Below the pieces are notes generated by a model. It did not search any database. It was not told the origin of the DNA and saw nothing but the letters and a program-made list of their open reading frames with translations. DNA of 14,079 nucleotides, taken from NCBI GenBank assembly GCA_004376205.1, contig SOKG01000261.1, positions 1-14,079 on the forward strand, in the 5' to 3' direction. The DNA comes from Dehalococcoidia bacterium (GTDB lineage Bacteria > Chloroflexota > Dehalococcoidia > SZUA-161). Both the position numbers and the translations under genes were made by a program. Positions 1 through 6,605 of this stretch are shown here, piece by piece; within the stretch, counting starts at the first letter, position 1; each line of letters begins with the position of its first letter.

Positions 1-474
1 AAGAAGCCCGTATGGATCTTGGGAGCTTAAAACTGCTATGAGACACACTACCTGGGAGATAGGGATTTGGCCGACTGTGACGCTCTGGTGAAAGCCGCCA
101 AGAAGGCCTACAGCATGGCGGGCATCAACAATCCCTTGAAGGAGATAGATGTCGCCGAGATATCAGAGGAATACACCTACCAGGAACTTCTGTGGATGGA
201 GGGGCTTGGTTTCTGCGAACGAGGCGAGGGGGGCAGGCTTATCGACCGCGGTGTGACCAAGATAAAGGGCAAACTCCCTGTGAATCCCTCGGGTGGAGTT
301 CTTTCCGGAAATCCAGTTGGTGTTGCTGGAATGATTCGCGTAGCTGAGGCAGTGCTGCAGCTACGCGGCGAGGCCGCCGACAGACAGGTAAAGGGAACCC
401 AGGTGGCACTAGCCCACGGTGTCACAGGGATCTGCGGACAGCACCAATGTGTAATGATCCTGGGCAACAGGTAG
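1..474 (+). pseudogene. Thiolase-superfamily protein, C-terminal part, interrupted by in-frame TAA
   Basis: Frame 1 reads the C-terminal half of a SCP-x/thiolase-like protein that begins before the window. The first codons give KKPVWILGA, then TAA at 28-30. The same frame continues with NCYETHYLGDRDL and stays open to TAG at 472-474. The start matches K229-K230-PVWI of the downstream paralogue at 488-1657, so roughly 228 residues should lie upstream of the window. The later part holds the family blocks GLGFCERGEG, PVNPSGG and AEAVLQLRGEA. As in its neighbour, the GHP His of classical thiolases is replaced (SGNPVG). A TTG at 67 could restart translation, but AGGGA at 61-65 is too close to serve as its ribosome binding site. 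The simplest readings are a recent nonsense mutation or a sequencing error; recoding is possible but unsupported. The reading frame after the stop shows no other damage. Confidence 0.8.
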
Positions 475-487
475 TTGGAGGTAGGAC

Positions 488-1657
488 ATGCCTAATAGAG
501 TAGCTATAGTAGGAATCGGACAGACATACCATACGACCAGGCGGCCCGACGTTAACCAGGCCGAGATGGTCGCCGAGGCAGTGAGGGCAGCCCTGGCAGA
601 TGCCCAGTTAAGTATCAAAGACATCGAGGCGGTGTTCTCCGCCAACATGGAGACTTTCGAAGGGATATTTCTCCCCGACCACGGGATGGCTGCTGAAATC
701 GGAGCCTTCGACAAGCCAGGTTTCAAAGTAAATACCGGCGGTACAACCGGTGGTTCAGTTGTCGTAGAGGGGTTCTATATGGTCTCCTCAGGCCTCTACG
801 ACATAGCTATGGTCGTCGGCTTTGAAAAGCAGGATTGTGGCGATACGACCGCCGCCATCAGCGCTGCCGCCACTCCACTGGGGGGGAAAGGCGCAGCGAC
901 AGGTGCCATAGGCGAGTTCGCCAAGCAGGCACTGTCCTATATGGAGACATCGGGGGCTAAAGAAGAGCATGCAGCCATGGTCCGGCTGAAAGCAGACCGG
1001 AATGCCTGTAGAAACCCCTACTCTCACCTGAAGCTTGGGCTTAAGAGTGTGGACGAGGTACTGCAGTCACCATATCTGGTATGGCCACTCAGAATATTAG
1101 ACTTCTGTCCCCAATCCTGCGGTGCTTGCGCGCTCATCTTAGTAAGCGAGAACAAGGCAAAGAAGATCACCAAGAAGCCGGTCTGGATCGTTGACGTTGA
1201 AGTCGTGCATCAGGAACCTTTCCGCGCCGGGGTTTTTGGCGACCCTACCGGTAAGGAAACATATACCCAGCATGTCGCCTGTGAAAGGGTCTACAAGAGA
1301 AACAGTATAACCAACGTCCGCAAGGACATCGATATGGCTGAGATCTATGAGCCATCAAATTGGGAGGAGATGAATCTCTACGAGCATTTCCACTTCTGTG
1401 GAATAGGTGAGGGATGGAAGCTGATAGAGAAGGGAATAACTGAGATTGAGGGAGAGTTCCCCGTGAACTGCTCCGGCGGCGTGTTAGCCACAAATCCCAT
1501 TGGAGCAACACCTGTCATTCGCGTTGCCGAAGCCGCTCTGCAGATCCGGGGAGATGCCGGCGAGCACCAGGCCACAAAGGACATAAAGACGGCTCTGGCC
1601 AGTGCTCTCGGCGGGCCTAACTGGACCGTGCTAGTTCTACTCAAGAGATCGCTGTAG
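488..1657 (+). CDS. Thiolase-like protein without classical catalytic residues (SCP-x/Ltp family)
   Basis: A 389-residue protein of the thiolase superfamily, usual length for SCP-x-type members. The N-terminal strand RVAIVGIGQT, the central turn near residues 82-90 (NTGGTTGGS) and the C-terminal PVNCSGG / RVAEAALQIRG blocks place it there. Where thiolases carry the nucleophilic Cys (N-x-x-C-x-S-G), this protein has Gly85. The GHP motif reads NPIGA, with Asn336 for the catalytic His. Ordinary Claisen thiolysis is therefore unlikely; C-C lyase (aldolase-like) or structural roles are alternatives. GGAGG at 477-481 lies six bases before the ATG, and the preceding gene ends 13 bp upstream. Two DUF35 genes follow, the usual partners of this family (known pairs: archaeal acetoacetyl-CoA thiolase/HMG-CoA synthase complex, BbsAB, Ltp2-ChsH2). 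The substrate cannot be read from sequence. Confidence 0.93.
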   Translation: MPNRVAIVGIGQTYHTTRRPDVNQAEMVAEAVRAALADAQLSIKDIEAVFSANMETFEGIFLPDHGMAAEIGAFDKPGFKVNTGGTTGGSVVVEGFYMVSSGLYDIAMVVGFEKQDCGDTTAAISAAATPLGGKGAATGAIGEFAKQALSYMETSGAKEEHAAMVRLKADRNACRNPYSHLKLGLKSVDEVLQSPYLVWPLRILDFCPQSCGACALILVSENKAKKITKKPVWIVDVEVVHQEPFRAGVFGDPTGKETYTQHVACERVYKRNSITNVRKDIDMAEIYEPSNWEEMNLYEHFHFCGIGEGWKLIEKGITEIEGEFPVNCSGGVLATNPIGATPVIRVAEAALQIRGDAGEHQATKDIKTALASALGGPNWTVLVLLKRSL

Positions 1658-1668
1658 GAGGCAACAAG

Positions 1669-2175
1669 ATGGCGAAAGCATCCCCTAAAAAGAAGGCGAA
1701 AGAGAAAGAACCGGAGTACATTCATGTGAAGTTCGATATGCCTCGCCACTACAACTGGTCCACGGGCAAGCACCTGGGACATTTCTATGCAGAGGCGAAG
1801 GAAAACAAGAAGATCGTAGGCAACCGGTGCCCTCAATGCAAGGAGATCCGGGTGCCGCCAACCGTGGTCTGCCCCAAGTGCAAGGTCGAAATGGGTTGGG
1901 ACTTGGTGGAGCTGCCCCAAACAGGCACTGTGTATCAGTATACCTATCTTGTCATGCCTCTATGGGACCCGCACTATGGCGAGAAGTGGGCGAATCCCTA
2001 TCCCAGCGCCATCATTCTCCTGGACAATGATGTCTTCTACCGACACCGGCTTGAGGAGACGGACAAGGACAAGGTGAAGGTGGGAATGCGAGTACAGGCC
2101 GTCTGGAAAGAAGATTATGAGGAGCGGGGCGAGGGTCCGGCGGACATCCTGTACTTCAAAGAGATCGGGAAGTAG
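1669..2175 (+). CDS. DUF35 zinc-ribbon/OB-fold partner protein
   Basis: 168 residues. A Lys-rich N-terminus (about residues 2-13) is followed by a rubredoxin-like zinc ribbon with Cys54, Cys57, Cys68 and Cys71 (two CxxC knuckles) and then an OB-fold domain with the family segment GTVYQYTYLV and the closing VGMRVQAVWK. DUF35 proteins bind acyl-CoA and dock onto thiolase-superfamily enzymes, helping channel or hold the CoA ester; they are not known to be catalytic alone. AGGAGG at 1656-1661 overlaps the stop of the thiolase-like gene and lies seven bases before this ATG, so translation is likely coupled. The close spacing makes the 488-1657 protein its probable partner. Which of the two successive DUF35 proteins pairs with which thiolase-like protein cannot be decided from sequence. 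Confidence 0.92.
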   Translation: MAKASPKKKAKEKEPEYIHVKFDMPRHYNWSTGKHLGHFYAEAKENKKIVGNRCPQCKEIRVPPTVVCPKCKVEMGWDLVELPQTGTVYQYTYLVMPLWDPHYGEKWANPYPSAIILLDNDVFYRHRLEETDKDKVKVGMRVQAVWKEDYEERGEGPADILYFKEIGK

Positions 2176-2186
2176 GAGGTCATGAG

Positions 2187-2657
2187 ATGTCGCCAGTAAC
2201 CGAGAAGCTGGAAGGAATGGATGTCTGGATTTATCATGGGCAGATATATATCCCCAATAGGTATTCAGCCGGCGCTGTGGGGAGCCGGTTTCTCATTGAG
2301 ATAAGAGACAAGAAGAGAATCACGGGTACGAGATGCCCTACCTGCAATCGCGTTTATGTCCCGGCCAGGTCTATCTGCAAGGATTGCTTTGGGCAACTCG
2401 ATGAGTGGGTTGAGGTGAGCGACAGGGGCACAGTGCTTACCTACACTGTCTGCAGCCAGCCGAATCAGGTCCAGCCGGTGGAGACCCCTCTGGTATACGG
2501 GATAATTCAACTGGATGGAGCTGACACGGGACTTGTTCATATGCTGGGCGAGGTCGACCCCGAACAACTGAGAATTGGCATGAGGGTTCAGGCAGTATTC
2601 AAGGAACAGCGTGAAGCCAGTATCTTGGATATCAAGTACTTCAAACCGCTGGCGTAG
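2187..2657 (+). CDS. DUF35 zinc-ribbon/OB-fold partner protein
   Basis: 156 residues with zinc-ribbon cysteines Cys50, Cys53, Cys64 and Cys67 and a C-terminal OB-fold (GTVLTYTVCSQ, then IGMRVQAVFK). It resembles the gene just upstream in layout but lacks the Lys-rich extension, so the two are paralogues of one subtype (GSRFLIEIRDKKRITGTRCP before the ribbon), distinct from the GFWEG/GFWEA subtype encoded at 6158 and 7778. AGGAGG at 2174-2179 overlaps the previous stop and is seven bases from ATG 2187. A nearer ATG at 2182 is out of frame and hits a stop quickly, so 2187 is the start. The likely role is an acyl-CoA-binding partner of one of the two upstream thiolase-like proteins, possibly the interrupted one, which would leave this protein without a partner if that gene is dead. 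Confidence 0.92.
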   Translation: MSPVTEKLEGMDVWIYHGQIYIPNRYSAGAVGSRFLIEIRDKKRITGTRCPTCNRVYVPARSICKDCFGQLDEWVEVSDRGTVLTYTVCSQPNQVQPVETPLVYGIIQLDGADTGLVHMLGEVDPEQLRIGMRVQAVFKEQREASILDIKYFKPLA

Positions 2658-2678
2658 TGTATGGAAGGAAAGGTTCTC

Positions 2679-2700
2679 GGGAGGCGACGCTGCGCCGCCC
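2679..2700 (+). other. Intercistronic hairpin between DUF35 and acyl-CoA dehydrogenase genes
   Basis: GGGAGGCG (2679-2686) can pair with CGCCGCCC (2693-2700) across a six-base loop; seven of eight positions pair, with one A/G mismatch. No T-run follows, so it is not a typical intrinsic terminator. It sits in the 75-bp gap between regions 1 and 2, where it could protect an mRNA end or attenuate read-through. Confidence 0.4.
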
Positions 2701-2732
2701 CACGGCACGTAGATTAGATACGGAGTATCAGA

Positions 2733-3911
2733 ATGGAATTTGCGCTGACACCCGAGCAGGAGCAGTTTGCCAAGGACTTTCGCGATTACCTAAAAAGTCG
2801 TATGCCCCCCGAGGTAAAGGCCGAGATGGAATCCAAACGTGCCATGGAGAAATCACCCGCCTATAAGGAATTCATCTGCCAGATGGGCCGTGATGGCTGG
2901 CTCGGAGTAGGCTGGCCCAAGGAGTACGGAGGCCAGGGCCGCACGCCAATGGAGCAGCACATCTTCTATGAGATTGTGGCTTATGAGAGGATCATGCTCC
3001 CATTGATGGCCTTGAACGCAGTAGGGCCCGCGGTGATGCGCTTTGGCAGCGAGGAGATGAAAAGGGAGATTCTGCCCCCCATTCTGAGAGGGGAACTGGA
3101 AGTCGCTATTGGATATACCGAGCCCGAGGCTGGTACCGATCTAGCCTCGCTCAAGACTACCGCCGTTAAGGATGGCGACGATTACATTATCAACGGCCAA
3201 AAGGTCTTCACCAGCTGCGCGGACTATGCCGACTATCTTTGGATTGCCGCCAAGACCGATCCTCAGGCTCCAAAGAAGCACCATGGAATCTCGGTTTTCC
3301 TGATTCCGATGGATACCCCGGGCATTACCATCGAGCCCATGTGGCTCCTGGGCGGGGAGAGAAACAATACCACCTTCTACGACAACGTAAGGGTGCCCAA
3401 AAAGTGCCTCGTTGGCGAGGAGAACAAAGGCTGGAAATACATCACCACCCAGCTGGACTTCGAGCGCATAGCGCTAAATCCCTCTTCACCTATAAGAAGG
3501 AACATTGACGACACGGTCCAATGGGCTAAGGAGACCAAAGTCGACGGGGCACCAGTCATAGAGCGGCCCTGGGTCAGGACCAAGCTTGCCGAGCTGACAG
3601 TGGATGTGGAAGTTCTCAAGATGATTAATTACTACCTGGCCTGGCTGATAACCAAGGGGGTTGTCCCCTATGCCGAGGCATCAGTGGTCAAAGTGTTTGG
3701 ATCGGAGCTGTATCAGCGAGTTAACCACTCTTTGTTGGAGATAATGGGGCAGTTCGGGCAGTTGCAGACGGGCTCCAAATGGGCACCCCTTCACGGGCGA
3801 ATGGAAAGGGCTTTCAGAAGCGACGTTATCTTCATCTTCGGTGGCGGTGCCATCGAGATCCAAAGGAATATCATAGCCATGGCTGGCTTGGGCATGCCCC
3901 GGTCTATGTAA
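2733..3911 (+). CDS. Acyl-CoA dehydrogenase, catalytic-type subunit
   Basis: A 392-residue flavoprotein of the acyl-CoA dehydrogenase family, which introduces the alpha-beta double bond into acyl-CoA and passes electrons to ETF. The N-terminal helical domain starts MEFALTPEQEQF. The mid beta domain has YTEPEAGTDLASL (128-140) and the FAD/substrate segment GQKVFTSCADYADYLWIA. The C-terminal domain has the GGGAIEIQRNIIA signature. The medium-chain catalytic Glu position (YEGT) is Gly here, but Glu244 in LDFERIAL sits where isovaleryl- and long-chain dehydrogenases carry their base, so this subunit looks catalytically competent. A partial CGGAG (2721-2725) lies seven bases before the ATG. It resembles FadE26/FadE28/FadE29-type steroid side-chain enzymes more than beta-oxidation FadE. 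A probable partner is the degenerate dehydrogenase at 8200-9330. Confidence 0.95.
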   Translation: MEFALTPEQEQFAKDFRDYLKSRMPPEVKAEMESKRAMEKSPAYKEFICQMGRDGWLGVGWPKEYGGQGRTPMEQHIFYEIVAYERIMLPLMALNAVGPAVMRFGSEEMKREILPPILRGELEVAIGYTEPEAGTDLASLKTTAVKDGDDYIINGQKVFTSCADYADYLWIAAKTDPQAPKKHHGISVFLIPMDTPGITIEPMWLLGGERNNTTFYDNVRVPKKCLVGEENKGWKYITTQLDFERIALNPSSPIRRNIDDTVQWAKETKVDGAPVIERPWVRTKLAELTVDVEVLKMINYYLAWLITKGVVPYAEASVVKVFGSELYQRVNHSLLEIMGQFGQLQTGSKWAPLHGRMERAFRSDVIFIFGGGAIEIQRNIIAMAGLGMPRSM

Positions 3912-3952
3912 CCCAATCGTGGGGACGTTTCACGATTTGGAGGTTAGTTCAG

Positions 3953-4462
3953 ATGAGCCAAGAGGTGTATGAGAAGCTACAAGCGATGGTAGATGAGGAG
4001 GCTGGTCCCTTCGAGGCTCCGAATGCGGTGAATGAGGCAATGATCCGCCACTGGTGCGAAGCGATGCAGGACGGCAACCCGCTCTACAGTGACGAGGAGT
4101 ACGCAAAGAAAAGCAGGTACGGCGGTATCATCGCTCCACCTCAGATGGTGCAGGCTTTCTGTATGGCTCCCCTGTGGCCCAAGAGAGAGAGGCACGATCC
4201 ACTGGGAAAGGGCGTGCAGATGCTGATTGATGCCGGCTACAGCGGCGTGGTAGCCACCGCCACTTCGCACGAGTACTTCCGTCCGATGCATTTGGGGGAC
4301 CGGCTAAGCTTCACGACGAAGTTCGTCAGTGTATCGCCTGAGAAGACCACCCGACTGGGAACAGGGCATTTCTTGACTTCTGAATACACCTACAGGAACC
4401 AGGACGGTGAGGTGGTCTGTATTCAGCCCTTTACGGTGCTGATGTTCAAGCCGCAAGTATAG
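3953..4462 (+). CDS. MaoC N-terminal (FAS1-like) hot-dog protein, probable non-catalytic hydratase subunit
   Basis: The frame is open from 3779, inside the dehydrogenase gene, but GGAGG at 3939-3943 lies nine bases before ATG 3953, giving a 169-residue protein. It has the FAS1-like dehydratase layout: a helix-rich start, then the segment DGNPLYSDEEYAKKSRYGGIIAPP, and later HEYFRPMHLGDRLSF, which gives a single hot-dog domain. Enoyl-CoA hydratases of this superfamily use D-x-N-P-x-H; here the His is Tyr45 (D40-G-N-P-L-Y45), so this subunit is probably not catalytic. ChsH1-ChsH2 hydratase in steroid degradation likewise pairs two hot-dog chains, of which only one holds the catalytic Asp/His. 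There the DUF35 domain is fused to this type of chain; here it is encoded separately. The next gene, 21 bp away, is the likely partner. Confidence 0.9.
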   Translation: MSQEVYEKLQAMVDEEAGPFEAPNAVNEAMIRHWCEAMQDGNPLYSDEEYAKKSRYGGIIAPPQMVQAFCMAPLWPKRERHDPLGKGVQMLIDAGYSGVVATATSHEYFRPMHLGDRLSFTTKFVSVSPEKTTRLGTGHFLTSEYTYRNQDGEVVCIQPFTVLMFKPQV

Positions 4463-4483
4463 GGAAAAAGAAAGGGGCTTCAA

Positions 4484-4915
4484 ATGGCTTGGCAATCGGT
4501 TTGCTGGGACGATATCAAGGAAGGTGACGAGCTTCCCGTCCAGGCGCGTGAGATTACTGCCACCACTATTGTCTCTACGGCCATCGCCAGCCGGGACTTC
4601 CAGGATGTGCACCACGATTACGCGGCCGCCCGAAGCAAGGGCGTCAAGGATATATTCTTGAACATTCTGAGCACAGGTGGCTTTGTGGGCAAATATCTGA
4701 CCGACTGGAGCGGCCCAGAGAGTGAACTCAAGAAGGTCGCGATCAGGCTGGGTGCTACTGTTTTTCCCGGCGACACCCTAACGAGCACCGGCAAGATAGC
4801 CAGGAAATACACAGAGGGAGATCAGCATCTGGTAGACATCGACTTCAATCTTTCGGTGGCTATGGGGCCTCATGCCTGGGGAACCGCCACCATGGCTTTG
4901 CCCACTAGGGGCTGA
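4484..4915 (+). CDS. MaoC-like enoyl-CoA hydratase, catalytic subunit
   Basis: 143 residues, one hot-dog domain. The hydratase-2 motif D-x4-H is present as Asp38-F-Q-D-V-His43, followed by HDYAAAR. GGFVGKYLTDW and the later FPGDTLTSTGKI match MaoC-type (R)-hydratases. The family adds water across the 2-enoyl-CoA double bond made by an acyl-CoA dehydrogenase. With the preceding chain, which lacks the His, it probably forms a heteromer like ChsH1-ChsH2, with this protein as the active half. AAAGGGG at 4471-4477 lies six bases before the ATG. Its stop overlaps the AGGAGG of the next gene, so translation of the hydratase and the aldolase-like enzyme is likely coupled. The stereochemistry and chain length of the substrate are not visible in the sequence. 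Confidence 0.92.
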   Translation: MAWQSVCWDDIKEGDELPVQAREITATTIVSTAIASRDFQDVHHDYAAARSKGVKDIFLNILSTGGFVGKYLTDWSGPESELKKVAIRLGATVFPGDTLTSTGKIARKYTEGDQHLVDIDFNLSVAMGPHAWGTATMALPTRG

Positions 4916-4920
4916 GGAGG
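4915..4920 (+). promoter_or_regulatory. Ribosome binding site deciding start of the Ltp2-like gene
   Basis: AGGAGG overlaps the last base of the hydratase stop codon. It is one base from ATG 4922 and seven bases from ATG 4928, so the second ATG is the better start. Confidence 0.75.
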
Positions 4921-4927
4921 CATGTAT

Positions 4928-6154
4928 ATGTTCGACCAGTACCTCGCCAGAAGATACAGGACAACGGTAAGACCGAGAGTCGAGGATTACAGGATTAAGA
5001 ACAATGTTGCCATTGTAGGCATAGGGGCAACCGAGTTCTCCAAGGATTCCGGGAGAAGCGAGTGTCAGATGGCCTGTGAAGCCATAAAGGACGCGGTCGA
5101 GGATGCAGGGTTGAACATAGAGGACATCGACGGCCTGGTCAAGTTCGCCATGGACTACACCGATGAGATGCACATTGTCAGCGCTCTGGGCATCCCCAAC
5201 TTGGACTACTCTGGTGAATGCGGCTGGGGCGGTGGGGCTTCCTGCGCCACAATCGTGCATGCGGCAACGGCAATAGCAACAGGTGCCGCCACCTGTGTTG
5301 TCTGCTACCGGGCTATGAACGAGCGCTCGGGGCGTCGCTATGGCCGCGTGCCAGGGGTCGAGCAGGTCATGATTTCCCCCAATAACCACTTCGGCTCCAT
5401 CATGCCCTACGGCTTCGCGACCCCGCCATCCTGGGTAGCTATGTTCACCACCAGGTATATGCACGAGTTCGGAGCTACCACTGAGCAGCTGGGATGGGTC
5501 TCCATCGTTTGCAGAGAATATGCCTGCCGGAACCCGAAGGCAATGTTCTACGGCAGGCCATTGACAATGGAAGACTATCGCAATGCCAGGATGATCGTGG
5601 AACCTCTTCGCCTGTTCGACTGCTGCGTGGATACCGATGGCGCAGTGGCAATAATCTTGACCAGCACCGAAAGGGCCAAAGACCTCAAGCAGACGCCCGC
5701 CATTATCTTGGGCGCGACGCAGGGTATAGCCACCCAAGGAGAGCTGATGACAAGCATGTACCGGCCCAGAATCTCCGGGATCCCAGAAGCATGGTATACG
5801 GCTGAGGAGCTGTGGCGGGTATCGGGGGTATCACCCAAGGACATTGATGTCGTGCAGTTCTACGATGCCTTTACCCCCCTGATTCCCATGCAGCTGGAGG
5901 AGTACGGTTTCTGCGGTGTTGGTGAAGGGGCAGCTTTCTGCGAGGGCGGCGACCGCATCAGGTTGGGAGGTGATATTCCCTGCAACACCTCCGGCGGTCA
6001 CCTGTCGGAGGCCTACATCCATGGCATGAATCTGATCTCAGAGGGAGTGCGACAGATAAGGGGCACCTCCACCTCCCAGGTAGAAGAGGCTGAACTGAGT
6101 CTCGTAACAGGAGGGCTGGGTGTCCCCACGAGCGCCATCGTTCTGAGGAGGTAA
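4928..6154 (+). CDS. Ltp2-like thiolase-fold aldolase (C-C lyase), catalytic type
   Basis: 408 residues from ATG 4928, chosen over ATG 4922 because of ribosome-binding-site spacing. It has the thiolase fold: VAIVGIGATEFSKDSGR, the WGGGAS turn, the GFCGVGEG block, then NTSGGHLSEAYIHGMN and VRQIRGTS. The thiolase nucleophile Cys is Gly here. This C-terminal pattern is that of the lipid-transfer/Ltp2 group. Ltp2 is a retro-aldolase that removes propionyl-CoA from a hydroxylated isopropyl-CoA steroid side chain, using active-site tyrosines in place of the thiolase residues (from memory of the published structure). Two conserved tyrosines are present here: Tyr312 in QFYDAF and Tyr363 in EAYIHG. 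Dehydrogenase and hydratase genes upstream supply the expected preceding steps, and a DUF35 partner follows after 3 bp. Retro-aldol cleavage of a beta-hydroxyacyl-CoA is the likely reaction; the substrate is unknown. Confidence 0.9.
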   Translation: MFDQYLARRYRTTVRPRVEDYRIKNNVAIVGIGATEFSKDSGRSECQMACEAIKDAVEDAGLNIEDIDGLVKFAMDYTDEMHIVSALGIPNLDYSGECGWGGGASCATIVHAATAIATGAATCVVCYRAMNERSGRRYGRVPGVEQVMISPNNHFGSIMPYGFATPPSWVAMFTTRYMHEFGATTEQLGWVSIVCREYACRNPKAMFYGRPLTMEDYRNARMIVEPLRLFDCCVDTDGAVAIILTSTERAKDLKQTPAIILGATQGIATQGELMTSMYRPRISGIPEAWYTAEELWRVSGVSPKDIDVVQFYDAFTPLIPMQLEEYGFCGVGEGAAFCEGGDRIRLGGDIPCNTSGGHLSEAYIHGMNLISEGVRQIRGTSTSQVEEAELSLVTGGLGVPTSAIVLRR

Positions 6155-6157
6155 GAG

Positions 6158-6586
6158 ATGGTTATGGAATACATTCCGGGAATTCCGCTGTTGCGCCCCC
6201 ATGTCGATTTGGACAACCAGGGATTCTGGGAAGCGGTAAAGCAGCACAAGCTCGCCTTCCAGAAGTGTAAAGACTGCGGCCTGCTCGTGCACCGGCCACG
6301 GCCAATGTGCCCCAGGTGCAACTCCATGGAGAGAGAGTGGGTCCCTTCCACGGGTAAAGGGGTAGTATACAGTTGGGTCAACTTCGTCTACGCCAATGCG
6401 GCATACCCGGGGATAAAGGTTCCCTATACTGTGGTGGTCGTGGAGATGGCGGAGGGGGTGCGAATAATCAGCAATCTGTACGATGTAAAGCCGGAGGAAG
6501 TATACGTCGGGATGCCGGTGGAAGTGGTCTTCGATGACATAGCCGACGACTTGACCCTTCCCAAGTTCAGGAGAAGAGAGGTCTAA
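6158..6586 (+). CDS. DUF35 partner of the Ltp2-like aldolase
   Basis: 142 residues. A leading helix QGFWEAVKQHKL is followed by a zinc ribbon with Cys37, Cys40, Cys51 and Cys54 and an OB-fold (STGKGVVYSWV, then VGMPVEVVFDDIADDLTLPKF). In the Ltp2-ChsH2 complex a DUF35 domain binds the aldolase and is required for activity, so this protein probably plays that part for the 4928-6154 product. AGGAGG at 6146-6151 lies inside the end of the aldolase gene, six bases before the ATG, so synthesis of the two chains should be coupled. It is closely similar to the DUF35 protein at 7778, with the same Cys numbering, showing that the aldolase-DUF35 couple was duplicated as a unit. Confidence 0.93.
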   Translation: MVMEYIPGIPLLRPHVDLDNQGFWEAVKQHKLAFQKCKDCGLLVHRPRPMCPRCNSMEREWVPSTGKGVVYSWVNFVYANAAYPGIKVPYTVVVVEMAEGVRIISNLYDVKPEEVYVGMPVEVVFDDIADDLTLPKFRRREV

Positions 6587-6605
6587 CCGAGGTGAGAGGA
6601 CTGCA

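Noticed and set aside
67..474. A separate small gene starting at TTG 67.
   Set aside because: The protein begins in the middle of a thiolase domain, and the only purine-rich site (61-65) is too close. It is the tail of the interrupted gene.
3779..3952. An N-terminal extension of the MaoC-N gene overlapping the dehydrogenase.
   Set aside because: The extra 58 residues are out-of-frame dehydrogenase sequence. GGAGG at 3939-3943 supports ATG 3953.
4778..5737. A 319-codon open frame on the minus strand.
   Set aside because: It lies antisense to the hydratase and Ltp2-like genes, which have clear family motifs and ribosome binding sites. Its translation has no recognisable domain and is a by-product of codon bias.
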